From Lophium mytilinum (lineage: Eukaryota; Ascomycota; Dothideomycetes; Mytilinidiales; Mytilinidiaceae), in NCBI GenBank assembly GCA_010093605.1, contig MU004196.1:832255-896254 (forward strand): a DNA stretch of 64,000 bases, given 5' to 3'. The notes beneath the pieces were generated by a model, which was given only the letters and a program-made list of their open reading frames with translations, made no database searches and was not told the DNA's origin. A program made the translations under genes and the position numbers. Numbering within the stretch: the first letter of the stretch is position 1; each line of letters starts with the position of its first letter. Below are positions 32,978 to 46,369 of the stretch, in pieces.

Positions 32978-34517
32978 TCATAGTTTCGACTTTGTGGGAA
33001 GAAGTTGGTAGTTCTTCTCAAATGAGTCTGGGTTGATATTAGCACCTGCAGCATTCCGTTTTGAGCAGAAAACCGCATACCTAGGGCCTTCCGGTTGATC
33101 TGATCGATATTCTGGAAGCCAGCCACATTCATCAGAATGTCGAATTCAGCTAACAGGCTTTTCATGACATGTCGCACTCCATGTTCGCCCATAATGGAGA
33201 GGCCCCATATCCAGAGCCGACCCACGAAAACGATTTTGGCTCCGAGTGCTAGGGCTTTGAAGACATCGGAGGCGCTCCTGATGCCTGAGTCGAACATGAT
33301 GTAGGTTTTGTCTCCCACCGCTACATTTCTTTATTAGCAACGTTTCGTTACAGGATTTTAGTACTCTTTATACTCACCATCAACAATCTTCTCCAACGCG
33401 TCCAGACTCGCAACTAGATGCCGTCAGTGCCTCATTTGTATATTTCATATTTATATCAAACTTACCAGCTCCATCCACCTGTCTTCCAGCATGATTACTC
33501 ACCACAATCCCCTCACACCCAATCTCCACCGCCATCTTCGCATCCTCTACACTCTGAATCCCCTTCAAGCAAAACGGCAATCCCCCTGAAACCTCCCGCC
33601 ACACCCCCATCACCCACTCCACCTTCTCCCAGGTATGCGCACGCCCATGCCACACATTATCAATCCACAGCGCGCCCGCCTCATTCGGCTGCTTAACCGG
33701 ATCAATCCCCTTCTCCCTCAACCGCTTCTGAAACACCGGATCGCTCAAGCCCAACTCCGCGCCCGTCCCATGATAAAACGCATAATTACTCGTCGCGACA
33801 TCATCATGCCGCCAGCCCAGCTGCCACGTATCGAGGGTTAGTATACACGCCTTAAACCCGCTATCCACCGCCCGCTGCAGCAGCGACCGCGTCAGCTCGT
33901 CATCATGCGGCATGTACAACTGGAAAAACCGCAGCCCGTCCCCGTTCGCGTTCCCTACGTCTTCGATGCTCTGTGAGCCTGCGGTGCTGAGGCAGTAGGG
34001 CAGGCCGAGCTCGCCCGCTACTTTCGCGACGGGGAGCTCGCCGTGCGGGTGGTAGATTTTGTTGATGCCGATCGGGGCGAAGCCGATGGGGGCGGGGACG
34101 GTGTGGCCGAAGATGGTGGTGCTGGTGTCGCGGGTGTTGGTGTCGACGAGCATGCGGGGAATGATGCGGTGGCGGTAGAAGGATTGGCGGTTCGCGGTGT
34201 GGGTGTGGGAGAGGCCGGCGTTGGAGGAGGCGTAGAGCCAGCCATTTTGGGAGAGGTGGGATTTGGCGAGGGCTTCGAGTTTGGCGGGGTCTGTGGGGGG
34301 TTGTAAGAAGGGGGTGGATGATAAATGGGAGGGAAGGTTTGGGGGGATGGTCAAGGGGTATTGTGGAGAGCTTGCGATGGCCACATGGCTTGGGGAGAGA
34401 TGTACCAGTGTTGAAAGGAACGGTCTCGCCGTCGTTGCTTCTCCAGAAGTTTTCACGCTGGTAGAGGCCATATTGTGGTGATGATCTCTTTTCGCGGTTG
34501 GGGTTTTCGGGATCCAT
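32978..34517 (-). CDS. FMN-dependent alpha-hydroxyacid oxidase (lactate 2-monooxygenase/oxidase-like), SKL end
   Basis: Exons from the right: 34406-34517, 33466-34290, 33378-33413, 33081-33320 and 32978-33027. They give 420 residues. The N-terminal YGLYQRENF, RIIPRMLVDTNTRDT, GHTVPAPIGFAPIG, LPYCLSTAGS, RFFQLYMPHDDE, CLKGIQSVEDA and VVSNHAGRQVDGA are those of the TIM-barrel FMN-dependent hydroxyacid dehydrogenase family. The active-site His lies in SNHAGRQ. TYIMFDSGIRSASDVFKALALGAK with FVGR gives the phosphate-binding end. A 36-nt exon and a 50-nt last exon are needed; the last ends in KSKL, so a peroxisomal PTS1 is predicted. Substrate (lactate or another 2-hydroxyacid) is inferred from closest family memory, not proven. 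Confidence 0.92.
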
Positions 34518-35181
34518 AATGTAATTGACAGTTTATGTGAGGGTTAAGTGATAATCTGGATATATTAGATAGCTGTCGATGAAGTATGCTGCAATTGTAG
34601 AGGTATGTCTCTTGGAAATGTGTCTGTATGGCGGAGCTCCTCGGAAATAAATACCATCATGATGATCGGTGCTTGATGAGATCATTCAGGGTTCGATAGA
34701 CATGGGATTTATGCAGGGAGTAGATGTAAAGCTTAGTTGCACTTCCGGATCGACCCAACGCCTGGGCATTGTCTCTTATTTCCGGGAAGAAGGACTCTAT
34801 TTCTCAGCCTCGAAACGAGCTCCTCAAGAATCTCGTGACTATGATGTGTTCCTGGGGTATCCGACAGACCGGAGCCCTCAATGTCTTAGCCTTGCACAAA
34901 TAACGTCACACAGAATGCAAGCATTGGCCTCCTGCAATTGGCTAGGTCTCTGCGGGGCATTTCTTCGCCGCGGTGACGAAAACGGCATAGCTTACTCTGT
35001 GCTTGGCATTCTGTGAGACCTCAACCACGAGCGCAGTAGATTCCTAACCTCAGGCGCGGAACTACCCCTCGTGAGTTCGTCCGCTGCAACCACCCTCTCT
35101 TCCCGCACTCTGTATCATACAGTACCTCTACAGCTCTACGCTTTGTATTACCTTCCGTCTCGCGTCGAACTCAACGCCATC
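34518..35181. other. Divergent promoter region of the FMN oxidase and LST8
   Basis: 664 bp separate the two start codons. A 115-codon frame at 34669 begins with a non-ATG codon and has no recognisable features. Confidence 0.4.
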
Positions 35182-36379
35182 ATGAGTGTAATTCTGTGTA
35201 CCGGTAAGCTCCTCCCACTCCTCAGCTATGTCCAAACCTCAGTCAGCTAACTTAGACTCAGCTGGTTATGACCATACTATCCGGTACATTATGCCCCCAA
35301 TTCCTTACACCCGTCTTGTCCTCTGACGCACAGCCCAGCTTCTGGGAAGCTCTTTCCGGCATCTGCTCTCGCACTATCCCGCACCCCGACTCCCAGGTCA
35401 ACAGACTCTGCATCTCCCCGGACAAGAAGTTTCTCGCCGCCGCGGGCCATCATACGGTCAAGCTCTACGATATCCGCTCCAGCAATCCCAATGCCGTTCT
35501 TACTTTCGAGGGCCATACGAGCAACATTACGGGCGTTGCCTTTCACTGCGAGGGCAAATGGATGGTGACCAGCTCCGAGGATGGTACTGTCAAGATCTGG
35601 GACACCCGCATCGGCACCGTTCAGCGCAACTACGCGCATGGCGTCCCCGTCAACGACGTCGTTATCCATCCAAACCAGGGCGAGCTCATCAGCTGCGACC
35701 GCGGTGGCAACGTTCGCATTTGGGACTTGGGAGAGAACAAGTGCTCCCACCAATTGATCCCGGAGGACGACGTCTCTGTCTCCAGCGTCACTGTTGCGAG
35801 CGATGGCTCGATGCTTTGCGCTGGCAACAACGCGGTACATATTCTTATTCCATACTTCTGACGACATCCTTATTCCTAACCCCATTCCCTTCCCCCATCC
35901 CCCTCGATTTCCCCTATTTCAATACTCACTTTACTTAGGGCAATGTCTATGTCTGGAAGATGGCCATGCGCGGCGAGAACACCCAACTCGCACCCGTCTG
36001 CAAATTCGTCGCGCACCAGACCTACATCACGCGCGTGCTGCTCTCCCCAGACGTGCGCCACCTCGCGACCTGCTCGGCCGACCACACCGCGCGCATCTGG
36101 TCCACCGACACCATGACGCCGCACAACGTGACGCCGGCCGACAATCTCCCCACCGACCGCGACAAGGACGCCTTCCCGCTCGAGACGACGCTGCACGGGC
36201 ACCAGCGCTGGGTGTGGGACTGCGCCTTTAGCGCTGACAGCGCGTACCTTGTCACGGCCTGCAGCGACCACTACGCGCGCCTGTGGGAGCTGAATTCGCA
36301 GAGCATTATCCGGCAGTACAACGGCCATCATCGGGGCGCGGTGTGTGTGGCGTTGAACGATACGGCGGTGGGCACCTAG
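35182..36379 (+). CDS. LST8: TOR complex subunit LST8 (seven WD40 repeats)
   Basis: Exons 35182-35203, 35262-35283, 35339-35834 and 35939-36379 encode 326 residues. Two 22-nt exons start the gene. Only with the acceptor CCCAG just before CTTCTGG does the conserved AGYDHTIRFWEALSG read through. WD repeats end in KIWDTR, RIWDLG, YVWKM, RIWSTD and RLWELN, with the family landmarks QVNRLCISPDKK and GHQRWVWDCAFS. LST8/GbetaL binds the TOR kinase domain in TORC1 and TORC2. The protein is slightly longer than usual (about 303-314), mostly in the loop after STDTMTPHN. The last codons read ALNDTAVGT then stop; a further small intron near the end cannot be ruled out. Confidence 0.95.
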
Positions 36380-37246
36380 TTGGCTAGGAGCCTGCGTAGC
36401 CCTGCGAGGAGATACGCCTCGATTCTCTTATTCCGCTTTTGGAACTAAAGCGTGTGCATCAGCGACGGCGTTGGGATTCTGGGCTTACGGACGGAGTCTC
36501 TGACTATGGTTACGACTTTATGAGCTGCTCCTGGACTGTGGAGTTAATGGTCAAGCTCGTGTCTATTGAAGGTAGGTCTATATGACTGTTCGGTTTCTTC
36601 TGCACCTAATACCCCTGTACTCTCCCCTGCACTTCCCCCCTAGCGATTTTGAAGTGTTGGAAAATGACGGGATGTGTGTACTATTGTGCACGGCCGGCTC
36701 AGGTGGCTTGAAATGCTAGACCGATATCCAAAAGAACGGGCAAAATGTCACGAAATAAAACATGTTTCAGAACCCTCCACACGATAATCAATTCATTGCC
36801 CCCCGCACTGCTTCTAGAACCGCACATACCGTGCCTGAAACAGCGTCACTCAGCCCCCCTCTGTAAACACACCCTCTCCCACCCCTGACAAGCCGAGAAC
36901 AGAAAGCACTCCTTTACACACTATCTTACTATCACCTCTTCCCAAGAAAACAAGGGAAAGAACGCCGAAAATGCCCCCCCCCCACCCTACCGTCCAATCC
37001 GAAGCACGCTCGCTCAAACAATGGAATACCCGTGGTCGAAAATAAATTAAAACAATAATAAGAGAACATAGGAAGACATGTCTGAAATGAAAAATAGGTC
37101 GCGAGAGTTGAATAAGGCTCGTAATGGCGGCCGGGATCGAAACCCCCTTTCCCCCGTCTTCCCCCCTGCTTCCTTCTACCCCCGAACTGCATCCGCCTCA
37201 TCCACCCTAATGTCCTGAACTGAGGAAGTGAAGAAACGCTCGCAAA
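36380..37246. other. Convergent 3' intergenic region
   Basis: This lies between LST8 (+) and BUD6 (-) and is C-rich on the plus strand, with a CCCCCCCCCC run at about 36974. No gene was seen. Confidence 0.4.
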
Positions 37247-40200
37247 TCAGCGCCCCAAGAACCCAGCTAACCAGCTCGACACATTCTTCGTATTCGACGC
37301 CGTGCTGAGCGCGAGACTCTGCTCGCTCGCGTTGCTGGGCGAGGGCGCGGTGCGCGGCCGCTCGCGGGTCGGTGTCTTTGGCGGGCTTGAAACCGGTGGT
37401 GGGAGTGGGATCATCATCTTCGCTTTCGATTTGGAGGCGAACGTGTGGGTATGGCTGTGCAAGCGCGAGTCATCCAACGGGACGGTACCCAGAGCAGTTT
37501 TTGGCTTTGCTTTGGATCCTGGGGGGAGGGTGTTGGAGCGCTGGGGGAGCTGTGTGAGGATGGATCCGGGCGATGAGAGCGGGACTGTGGGCGGATCAGT
37601 AGGGCGGAGAGGTGGAACGGTGCGAGGGACGGGGGAGGGGAGAGGAGGCGAGGAGGGAGAGGGGGAAGATGATGCGGCTCAAGCAGGGCTTTGAGCACCT
37701 TCACCCGGCAGCACCTCCTTTGCCTCTGCAGACGCCTCCGGCGGGCTCCCACTCCCCTGCGGATCCTCTCCTGCCGTATTCTCTTCTCCTGCGTCCTCAG
37801 CGGGCCCGTCATTGTCTGCTGCTGCGGCCGCTGCGGCTGCCGCTTGTGCTACCTTCGCTGCTTCACGCTTCTCCGCCGCTTTTTGCGCGCGCTCTTGCTG
37901 ACGTTCCCAAACTTCGCGTCGGATGCGTTCGTCCTTTGCTTTACGGAGTCGATCTGCTTCTTCGACACCGCCGCTCTTCTTGAGTTTGCCCTCCTCGACG
38001 AAAGAGCCGAGTTCCTTCTTGAATTCGCCTTCTTTGCGGCTCTCGAGCTCTTTCTGCCGGGCTTTCTCTGCGCGCTCGATGGCTTCAAGACGGCCTTCGT
38101 GGTTGGGTTGCAGCGCGCGGACTTCACCGAGCACACCGTCCTTGGCTTGGCGGGGGTCGACTGCCCTGTCGGCGCCGACGGCGTGGAGGAGGTTGCGGCC
38201 GCTGGCTGAGCGGGTTCCAGCGGGAGTGGCAGCGCCGCCGGATTGGAGGTTCTGCTGCTTGGTGGCTTGTTCGACCAGCTCGAACGTCTGCGCGGCCTTC
38301 TCCAAGTCGTCTTCCAGATCTGCCGCAAGTTCCTCTTGCATGGTGAGTAAATCGCGCTCCTCGCACACGGCTTGGAGCTCCTGCTCCCAGATCTTGGTCC
38401 ACAAGGGCTTCTCGCGGGTGAGGAAGTCCTTGAGCTTCTTGAGCTCGGCGGTCGCGGAGGCGATGTCCTTGGCGGTGCTTTCGAGCTGGCGAGGCAGAGG
38501 ACGCACGCCGCGGGAGACGACGTCTTTTCGAAGGTCCTCCACCAGATCTTGCAGGTTGTCGACGCGATCGACAATTTTCTCGGAGTCGTCTTGGAGTTGC
38601 TTCTTGCCCGTGTTGACGTAGGCACGGCCGGTGTCGCCAGACAGGTCTGGTAGAGCGGCCTTGACTGCGGTATGCTTTACGGCAGCGGCTTTCGTGCGGA
38701 TGTTGGCCATGCTGGCGCTGATGTCTGATGTGAATGAGGAGAAAGTCTGGCGGACGACAGCAAGGTCCCGACGTAAAGACTGGACCTCGTTCAATTGCGT
38801 TGCCGAAGTTATCGGTAATGCTGATGTTGGTGCAGGGGACGATGGAGCGAGTGCCCTTGATACGCGAGCCGACGAAAATGTAGGCGCAGCAGATATACTG
38901 GCGATCTCTTTGGCGGCGTCCTGCTGGCGATCCGAGACTCGTTGGATTGCGGATTGCTGATCATCAACAGCCGTCTTGATTTCTTCTACCACCTTACGCA
39001 ATCCCCCTAGACCTTCATCGAAATGCTTTTTGACCTCGTCCAGAATTTCGACATTGAGCACAAGCACAGATCGATCCTTGATGTCAGTTAGATCCTCCAA
39101 TTCATGCCGTATTCCAGAGACTGGGTCTTGGATGTAAATTTCCGGTAGATCAAGGCCGTTGCTGTGAGTATTCCACGCAAACTTCTCGATAAATGCGAGT
39201 TGCAAACGCGCCAAAGACAGCTCATTATAGCCGTCAGGCAGGACAAACTTCTTAATTTTGCTCTTGTATTGCAAAAACAAAGTCAGTTCCTTGCCCGGTT
39301 CGGGAGATTGCTCCGGCGTAAACTGGTCCAGCTTTGGAGAGGGAGACTTGAACTTCCTGGATCCATGCCTTGCTGGTATTGCTGATGGTCTCGGTTGTAC
39401 TGGCTCATTCTCTACATTCACAACTAGCTGCACCGGTTCTCCTAGAGGGCCGCTAATGGTAGCCCCAAGGGAAGGCTTATCCTTTTCCGGAAATACGGGA
39501 GGTGTACCTAATTTATCATCCGGTGTTTTCTCCATGGGGCTATCTTCTGGTTGTGGCTCCCTGGGAGGTTTGATCGTTGGTACGTGCGAACTTTGATTAC
39601 TTTCTTCAGAGATACGTCGGTCTGTGAGGTCGTTACGGCTTGGAGAAGTGTCCACGTTCGGCCTTTGGTGAGACCTTTGACGACTGTGCATCAAGGTTCC
39701 CGATCCCCGTACCCTCACGGCGTTCATCGACTCCCGCGCGTCCCGTCCCCTGTTTGGTATAGGGGAGTTTTGTGGAGGGAGCATGGGTATTCCATTTGAG
39801 CCTCCCAAATGCTTTTGGATCTGGTAGGCTGAGAACCGCCTGGAAGCCCTTCTTTCCAGCTCGCCGCCCCGTTGAAGAGCAGCCAGCGCGTCTTGTTGTT
39901 TCGGTGGTGGTGGCGGGGGTGGGGGTGGTGGGAAGTCCATGTAGGGCGGGGGAGGAGGGCCTTCCGTGGTCCCAGGCATGGTGTCGTCCTGCGGGTACGG
40001 AGAAATGACGGGGATGTTCTGCATAGTATTGCTAGACATGGAGGAATCGTTGGAGTGCTGGCTCGCTGTAGTGTTGCGGTTAACTCTGGGGTTTGCAGGT
40101 AGGCTGTCATATTTGCTGGGTGAAGATCTGCCTTGCACTGAGGACGTACGTGGAGGGAGGCCGTCAGGTGCGAAGTCGCTGCTGTTTTGCCTTGGTGGAG

Positions 40201-40920
40201 GCACTCTCGTGCTGGATGACCGCGCCTGGGTATCCTCCAATTCACTGGTGCTGCCCACGCTGTCCTGTCGCGGACTGGTCCCGTTTGGAACTGTGCCATC
40301 TCGCCCGCTCCGTTGGCGCAACCGGTGTTGTTTCTTTTTCAGGCCGTGCAGCAAGTTTATTATGATGTCTCTTATTCTCGGCAGGAAGTTGTCCAAGCTC
40401 GACTGTGAGGCCTCCTGGCTGAGCGTCTCTTCTAGTATGCCTCGTAATAGCTCCGGGACGTTTCCAAGGTCTTGGGTATCGACTCCGATGGCGTTGAAGG
40501 CCCGTGAGGCAATATTGAACTCGTACCCGAGGCGGACATAGACGTCAGAAACCTCGCTCTCCGTCGCCGTCCCGCGGGACCAAAGGGTGAGAGTTTCCAG
40601 TAGCTGCTTAGTGGCGACTAGCAGATGCGTGACACTTTTCTCGATCTGCGAGAACTGTTGCTGGGGCTGGAGGGCGATGTTAGCTGTCAGACGCGGCAGA
40701 CGGGCGGAGAGGAAGCTGAGAAAGGTGGAATCTCTGGACATACGTTCTGCGCACGGCGCGAGCCCCCGGAGCGTCCTGAGCCCTGGGATGAGCGAGGCCC
40801 GACATCGTCGCTATTGAGAGTCATGGTGGAGGAGTGGGAGGGAGGGTAGAGCGTGGCGTCGCTGTCGTGGGCAGGCGATGAGCGGTTGGACCTCAGGGAG
40901 CCGGAAGGGTACTGCTGCAT
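37247..40920 (-). CDS. BUD6: Bud6/Aip3 actin-interacting polarity protein
   Basis: Exons from the right: 40744-40920, 37705-40660 and 37247-37584, giving 1156 residues. Bud6 is a polarisome protein that binds actin and formins at growth sites. The start is MQQYPSGSLRSNRSS. Splicing at GCGCAGAAC/GTATGT joins it to QQFSQIEKSVTHLLVATKQLLE, the conserved N-terminal helical domain. A proline run lies near residue 300. The C-terminal AIP3 domain (about residues 480-960) has LFLQYKSKIKKFVLPDGYNELSL and long coiled coils rich in Glu, Lys and Ala. The large exon runs into a TGA at 37679-37681. A GTGAAG donor at 37704 and ACAG acceptor at 37585, with CTGAT branch site, remove it and keep frame into a Pro/Ser-rich tail ending in SSWLAGFLGR. 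Confidence 0.9.
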
Positions 40921-42454
40921 ATCTTGGGCACGCTTTCCGGGTGCGCGTAGATGCAGGCGGTGGTGTTGTTCGCATGTATGTCTGCGACTTGGTGGTCAGT
41001 GGTGCAGTTGAGAGGCACCCTTGAATTGGGCTAGAATAAGCGCAGCCGCGAGAAGCATGCACGGCCCGTTCACCAGCCACCTCAGAATTTGTGCATTTGG
41101 GCGTGGTCAGGTCAGCGTCAGGTGGGCACGGGTTCGTATTGCTGCGTTGTCTCTATATCGGTCTGTCCCCAGGCCTCTCGTGCGCGCAAAGCTACGTATC
41201 CAGGGGCGGCGGGAACGGCATCGGGTGTTGACAGACTTGTGTACTTCACCTGGGGCTAGTGCGCGGACGCCACTGCAGCCCTAGAGCGCGAGCGCCTTGG
41301 GACGTGAACTGGTCTCACATCCAAAGGTAGCCTATGAATGCCGTCTGCAACAACGATGAAAGAAGCTTCGGGGCAGTCGTGGATCCTGCGATCCGGCCTG
41401 AGTCAAGATGCGCCGTGCCACCACAGCAGGCGGGCGGAGGCTGCAATCGCATTTGGACAGCGAGGCCGACATTTAATGCGTGAGGCGCTGGGCGTCTCGC
41501 TGGCACCATGCGGCCGAATCAGCGCAGGGCCCGCGTGAATGCTCGCTGTGATTCGGGCGCAGACCGCTGACCGGACCGAGTGATGGAGGAGAGCGTAGAG
41601 ATGATTATGGAGGTGAGCATGGAGAGGACGACGGCATCCGGAAACCTACTTACTAGCAACTCTGGTGCATTCAACCACTTTGATGATTGATGAAGTCATA
41701 CCAGCATCTTTTGTGGTCGGGTGTACTATTTGGAGTGCTTCCACAAGTTTCCAGACAGCCCAGAGCTCAGAGGTTCTACCTCGTTTATAATTCAAAGAAT
41801 GAGCACCACAAACAGCGGCAGACAAGCATTGCGGTTGAGTGTGCCACGGGTGGGTTTGGTCACGGTGAATGGCTCCGCAGCCGTCTGGAAACATGCACAT
41901 CCATGGATCTTTTAATGGTGACACAAACTTTGGCCGCTAAAACGGGGGAGGTGGCCGGAGAGAGAGGGCTGCTCCCGCACGCTGCCCGTTGAAGGCCCAA
42001 TATCAGTCTTGTCCCACTTCTCACCGCGCTCCTCCGCTTCTGCTCTTCACGCTCTTCAGTTACCGGCTGCGTAGAACGTCGCCGCTTGGTCGCCCGTCTC
42101 GCCGTCTGTGGCGCACCGTTTCGTTGTTGGAGCATCCTGCCGGCACCAACGACTGATCTCCCGCCCGCGCCAAGCCCGACTTAGCTGGACACGACTAGCG
42201 CTTCACCTTCCGCTCTCCAGGTCTACCTACACTTTCTAAACCTCAACACCATCCCGCCTCTCCACGCCTCCACATCTCTCCTCTCTCCTCGCGACGCCCC
42301 GCCGGGCCTCCCAGGAACTTCCACGTCCACCGCCGATCCAGCGTGCGTGCATTGTCCGCCTTGCGCTGACCGAGACCCTGAGCTCCACGGCCCAGAGCGG
42401 TCTCTCCTACTCCTCTCCTCAACCCCAACCTCCACGGCACCGTCCGCCAACGCC
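40921..42454. other. Divergent promoter region of BUD6 and PBP1
   Basis: A 1.5-kb spacer. An ATG-started minus-strand frame at 41860-42135 (91 codons, Arg/Lys-rich) was noted but has no family resemblance. The plus-strand stretch from about 42220 to 42450 is C/T-rich and is probably the PBP1 leader. Confidence 0.4.
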
Positions 42455-45400
42455 ATGTCCACCGCGACCTCTGTCAACGGAGCCTCCAACGGGCCCTCCG
42501 CCCAGCAGCCCGCCGCCCTTAATACCCAGGGCCGTCCACAACTCAAGATGTCGTCGTCTGGGAAGCCCGACGCTGCGCGCAAGCAGGCTGGCAGTCCCCT
42601 TGATGGAAACCAACGGTAGGTGATCGCACTTCTCTCCCACCTCCCCCTCCCAGCTTCTCTGCACCATTGCCCATGCCCATGCCCGAGACCTTCCCCTTCT
42701 GTCCCCGCCTCACTCCCGTCGCGGAGCTGCGCTCCTCTCGTTTCGTTGAGCGATACTTTCTCGTGTGACCTTCATCCAGTCACATGGATAACCCGTGCGA
42801 CAATTTATCTGTGAATTGCTGCCATCGCGCGCCATCTTGGCTGCCGTCGCAGTCCTTTGCGTCTGCTGCACTGCAGACCTCGTCTTCCTGGCCCCTTTGC
42901 ACTTGTCTCTATTTGCTGACCTTGAAGCGCTCTCAGGAAACCTCCCCCTCAGCAGAAAGCTTGGGGACAGGGTACCAACCCTATCACCCAACGTGCCTCC
43001 AATGCGAATAACTCCAATGGCGTCGCCAATCCCTCGAAAGCCACTCCAGCGGCCCAAGGCCCTCCCTCGTCTCCTGCCGAAAGCCAGTCGTACATGAAAC
43101 ATATGAACGATAGGATGATGTTCCTGTTGGCCAGCCTCACGGTAAGAACCTCTCCTTACTACCCAATTTTATCATCATCTGTGGGCTTCGGCCTACGTTG
43201 CACAACCCAATGACCCAGGAATCTCCGGTTACACCGCATGCCATGATCAGATCAGCACAAGCTAAACCTTCTCTCTTCACTTAGGGCCTGCCAACCAATT
43301 TCACACTCAAGAACGGCGAGAAATATACCGCGGTCTTCTCTGGTACCTCGCTCGATCCCTCTGAGATGCGCTACGTCTTCAAGATGGTGAAGCGTGTGCA
43401 AACCACGGGCGACCAGCAGGTCAATGGAGCTAGCGAGATATCAGATGACTATGTCGGCGTTGGGGACAATCATGTCATGACCTGTGACATTAGCGATGTT
43501 GCCCACTTGAGCGTCGCCAATGTGGTGCTTGATAAGACCCGGGCGAGGCCACAGAATGGTAATGACACCTTCCACTAAATCCTTCAGCGGTCACTCACCA
43601 TGTATGCAGGAGTCTCGAGCTTCAGAACGGACGCAGATATCTCGGGCAACCTCGCAATTCGCGAACGAAATCTCCAGCGCTGGGAGCCATCCTCCGATGC
43701 TCACGAAGGCCTGACCTTGGAGGAGTCAGGCAAGGCTGGATGGGACCAGTTCGCTACCAACCAGCAACGCTTTGGCGTCGAGAGCACTTACGACGAGAGT
43801 ATCTACACTACGACTATCGATCGCTCGAACCCATTATATCAGGAGAGGGCTGCCCGTGCAGAGAGAATTGCACGTGAGATAGAGTCTAGCACTACCTTGA
43901 ACTCGCATGTCAACGAGGAGCGCGGCAATACCAATGTCGATGATAGCGGCGTTGACGAGGAGGAGAAGTGAGTTTCGCCTACTTGTCTCTTCTATCAATT
44001 GCTAACACACTTTACAGATACAGCGAAGTTCGACGAGACTTCCCACCATTGCCGAGCGGACAGCCTGGCAGATACACAGCCCCAGCTAAGCGTGCGCCCA
44101 CTGGCTCCCCAACAGTTCCTGGCGTGCCCGTAGATCCCGCCATCATCTCCTCACAAATTGCTCGCCCCGTCTCTACTTCAACGAAGCCACCGGCAGTGGT
44201 TGATGCTCCGGCAACAGAGAAGCGTCCTGCTCCAGAGGCAGCAAAGGCAGAACCATCTGTCCCTGCAGCAGCTGAAGCCCCCAAGGGCCCCATTGACTCG
44301 AAGAATGCTGCTTCGAAGCCGCTGTCCGAGTCCGCTCAGAAGCTGACTGCAGCTCTGAAGCCTGCGGGTGCGGGCGCACCGGCACCACGCAAAGTCGGCC
44401 GGGGCGACAACGCAACAGCCAACGTGGAGCACGACCTCCTTGACTCATTCAAGCAGTTCTCAGCAACTGAGAAGCTGCGTGTGCAGGAACGCCAACGATC
44501 CATGGCCCGGGAATCCAAGGCTGTCAAACTTAATGACCTCAAGAAGTTCTCTCAGAACTTCAAGCTTAACACACCTGTGCCAACGGATCTTGTCCCGATC
44601 CTTGCCAAGGACGAAGGGAAGCAGAAGCACATCGTCGAAAAAGCGCTGAAGGCTGTGCAGGAGCAGAAGTCAACTCCACCAAAGCCGGCCCCGGTTGTTG
44701 CTGATCAGAAGGCTCCACGACCGGCAAACTCCAAACCAGATCCCACTCATACTTCTCCCATCGCCGAGCGTCAGGCCATGCCACGCCAGCGCTCTAGCCA
44801 GAACAACTACAACTCGGTACCGATGAGAGGACCAGGAGGAAATCACGTCCAAAACCAAAACACGAATCAGCCTCCTCCGCGATCTGGTACTGGCACTGGA
44901 CTGCTCAGTCAACGACTTGCTGTTACCCAGCAGCAGCACAGAGCAGGGACTTCACAGTACAACGTGCCTCAACCAGTTCCCATCCAAGACATGCGCATCG
45001 TTGCACCTACCGGACCGTCTGCCAACTCCAGTGGCATTCCGACTCCGACATCGACCGCCTCGACGAGATTCAATGTCCGAGCCGCGGATTTCAAACCCAA
45101 CCCGAATGCCAACGCTTTCACTCCCGGTGGAAACCCAAGCGCAGGGAACAGCCCCAGACCTAGCTCCGCTGCCCGCCCAGAGCCTCGCAAGACTCCCATC
45201 ACCAGCTTCTTTGGGGGCCAGAAGCCTTCTGGGGAGGCCCTACCCTTTGACGACGCTTTTAATTCTATCAAGCGCATGTTGAAGGAGGTCCAAGACGACA
45301 ATAGAATCAAAGATTTTGCAGCCAACGGCGGCATTCCACAGGCTTATCGTACCCCACCTACCTGGGACGTCCCTGACGCAAACAAGGACAAGAATCATGT

Positions 45401-46369
45401 GGAAATGTTCGAGAGACCTACGCCCCCTCAGCCCATCTCAGCTCCTCACGCTCCACTGGGCAACGGACCCATTCCACACCAGCATCAACTTCCGCCACAT
45501 CTACAAGGCCCCCAGAACATGCAGCAAGCGCATACCCCACAGCACACACCCCAACACCGCGCGGTACAACCACACCATAACCAGAACGGCCCTCAGCACT
45601 TCGATGGCGGCCACCACATGCAGTTCTCACATTCAAATTCGTCTGTACACCCTTCGCCACGCGCGATGCCACCGTACATGTACAACGGCCAGCCTCAGGC
45701 GATGCCAGTCTTCCAGCAGCCGCCCATGCAGTTCGGTATGAACCCAAACATGCATCCAGCGGGCATGCGCGGACAGCCTGGATTCCCCAATGGCCCCCCT
45801 GCGATGGGAGGACACATGATGACTAACCAGACATCAGCTGGCCCGTACATGGGCATGCCACCGAATCCACAGATGCATATGTATTCTCCTGGCCCGCAGC
45901 AGGCCTTCCCTCACTACCCTCAGCAGATGACGGCACCGCCTGGCGCCAATGGCTTTCCTAATAGCCCACGACCCGGCGCGCCGATGATGAGCCACCAAGG
46001 CTCGCAGCAAGGACACCAACAACAGCCTGTCATCTATATGCAGCCGAATGGCCAGGCCGGACCCCAAATGTTCGCCCAAATGCCTCAAGGTCCAAGTAAG
46101 TAGGCTCCCTCGTTACCAACAAGTCGCAAGCTAACCATTCAGCAGTGACTCCGATGCGTGGGCCTTACCCCCAGCCTCACCAGCCTCACTACGGCTCACC
46201 ACACCAGCATAACCAATATCCGCAACAGCCCCATCGAGGCACTCCGAGCGCCAGTTACAGTCAGCCCATGATTCAGCAACACTCGCAGCAGCACTCGATG
46301 CCTCCTCAGGGCCCTGCGCCGACCGGACCAGCCGCCCATGGCCCGGAAGGCGGCGAGGAGGTGAAATGA
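42455..46369 (+). CDS. PBP1: Ataxin-2 homolog Pbp1 (LsmAD domain, poly(A)-binding-protein partner)
   Basis: Six exons: 42455-42615, 42937-43141, 43285-43558, 43610-43967, 44018-46095 and 46143-46369. They encode 1100 residues. Pbp1 binds Pab1, promotes stress-granule assembly and, in yeast, restrains TORC1. The Lsm-like (SM-ATX) fold begins at MMFLLASLTGLPTNFTLKNG, with GTSLDPSEMRYVFKMVKRV and DNHVMTCDISDVAHLSV. The LsmAD domain is GVSSFRTDADISG to RAARAERIAREIES, including GWDQFATNQQRFGVESTYDESIYTT (shown here as a short motif region). A PAM2-like Pab1-binding motif (FKPNPNANAFTP) lies near residue 690. The C-terminal 350 residues are Gln/Pro/Met/His-rich and prion-like. The first intron is unusually long (321 nt). 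Confidence 0.95.

Noticed and set aside
39966-40541. A 191-codon plus-strand frame inside BUD6
   Set aside because: Antisense shadow of the strongly supported BUD6 exon.
41860-42135. A 91-codon ATG-started minus-strand frame, Arg/Lys-rich
   Set aside because: The basic composition hints at a nuclear protein, but there are no recognisable partner exons or family. It sits in the divergent BUD6/PBP1 promoter.
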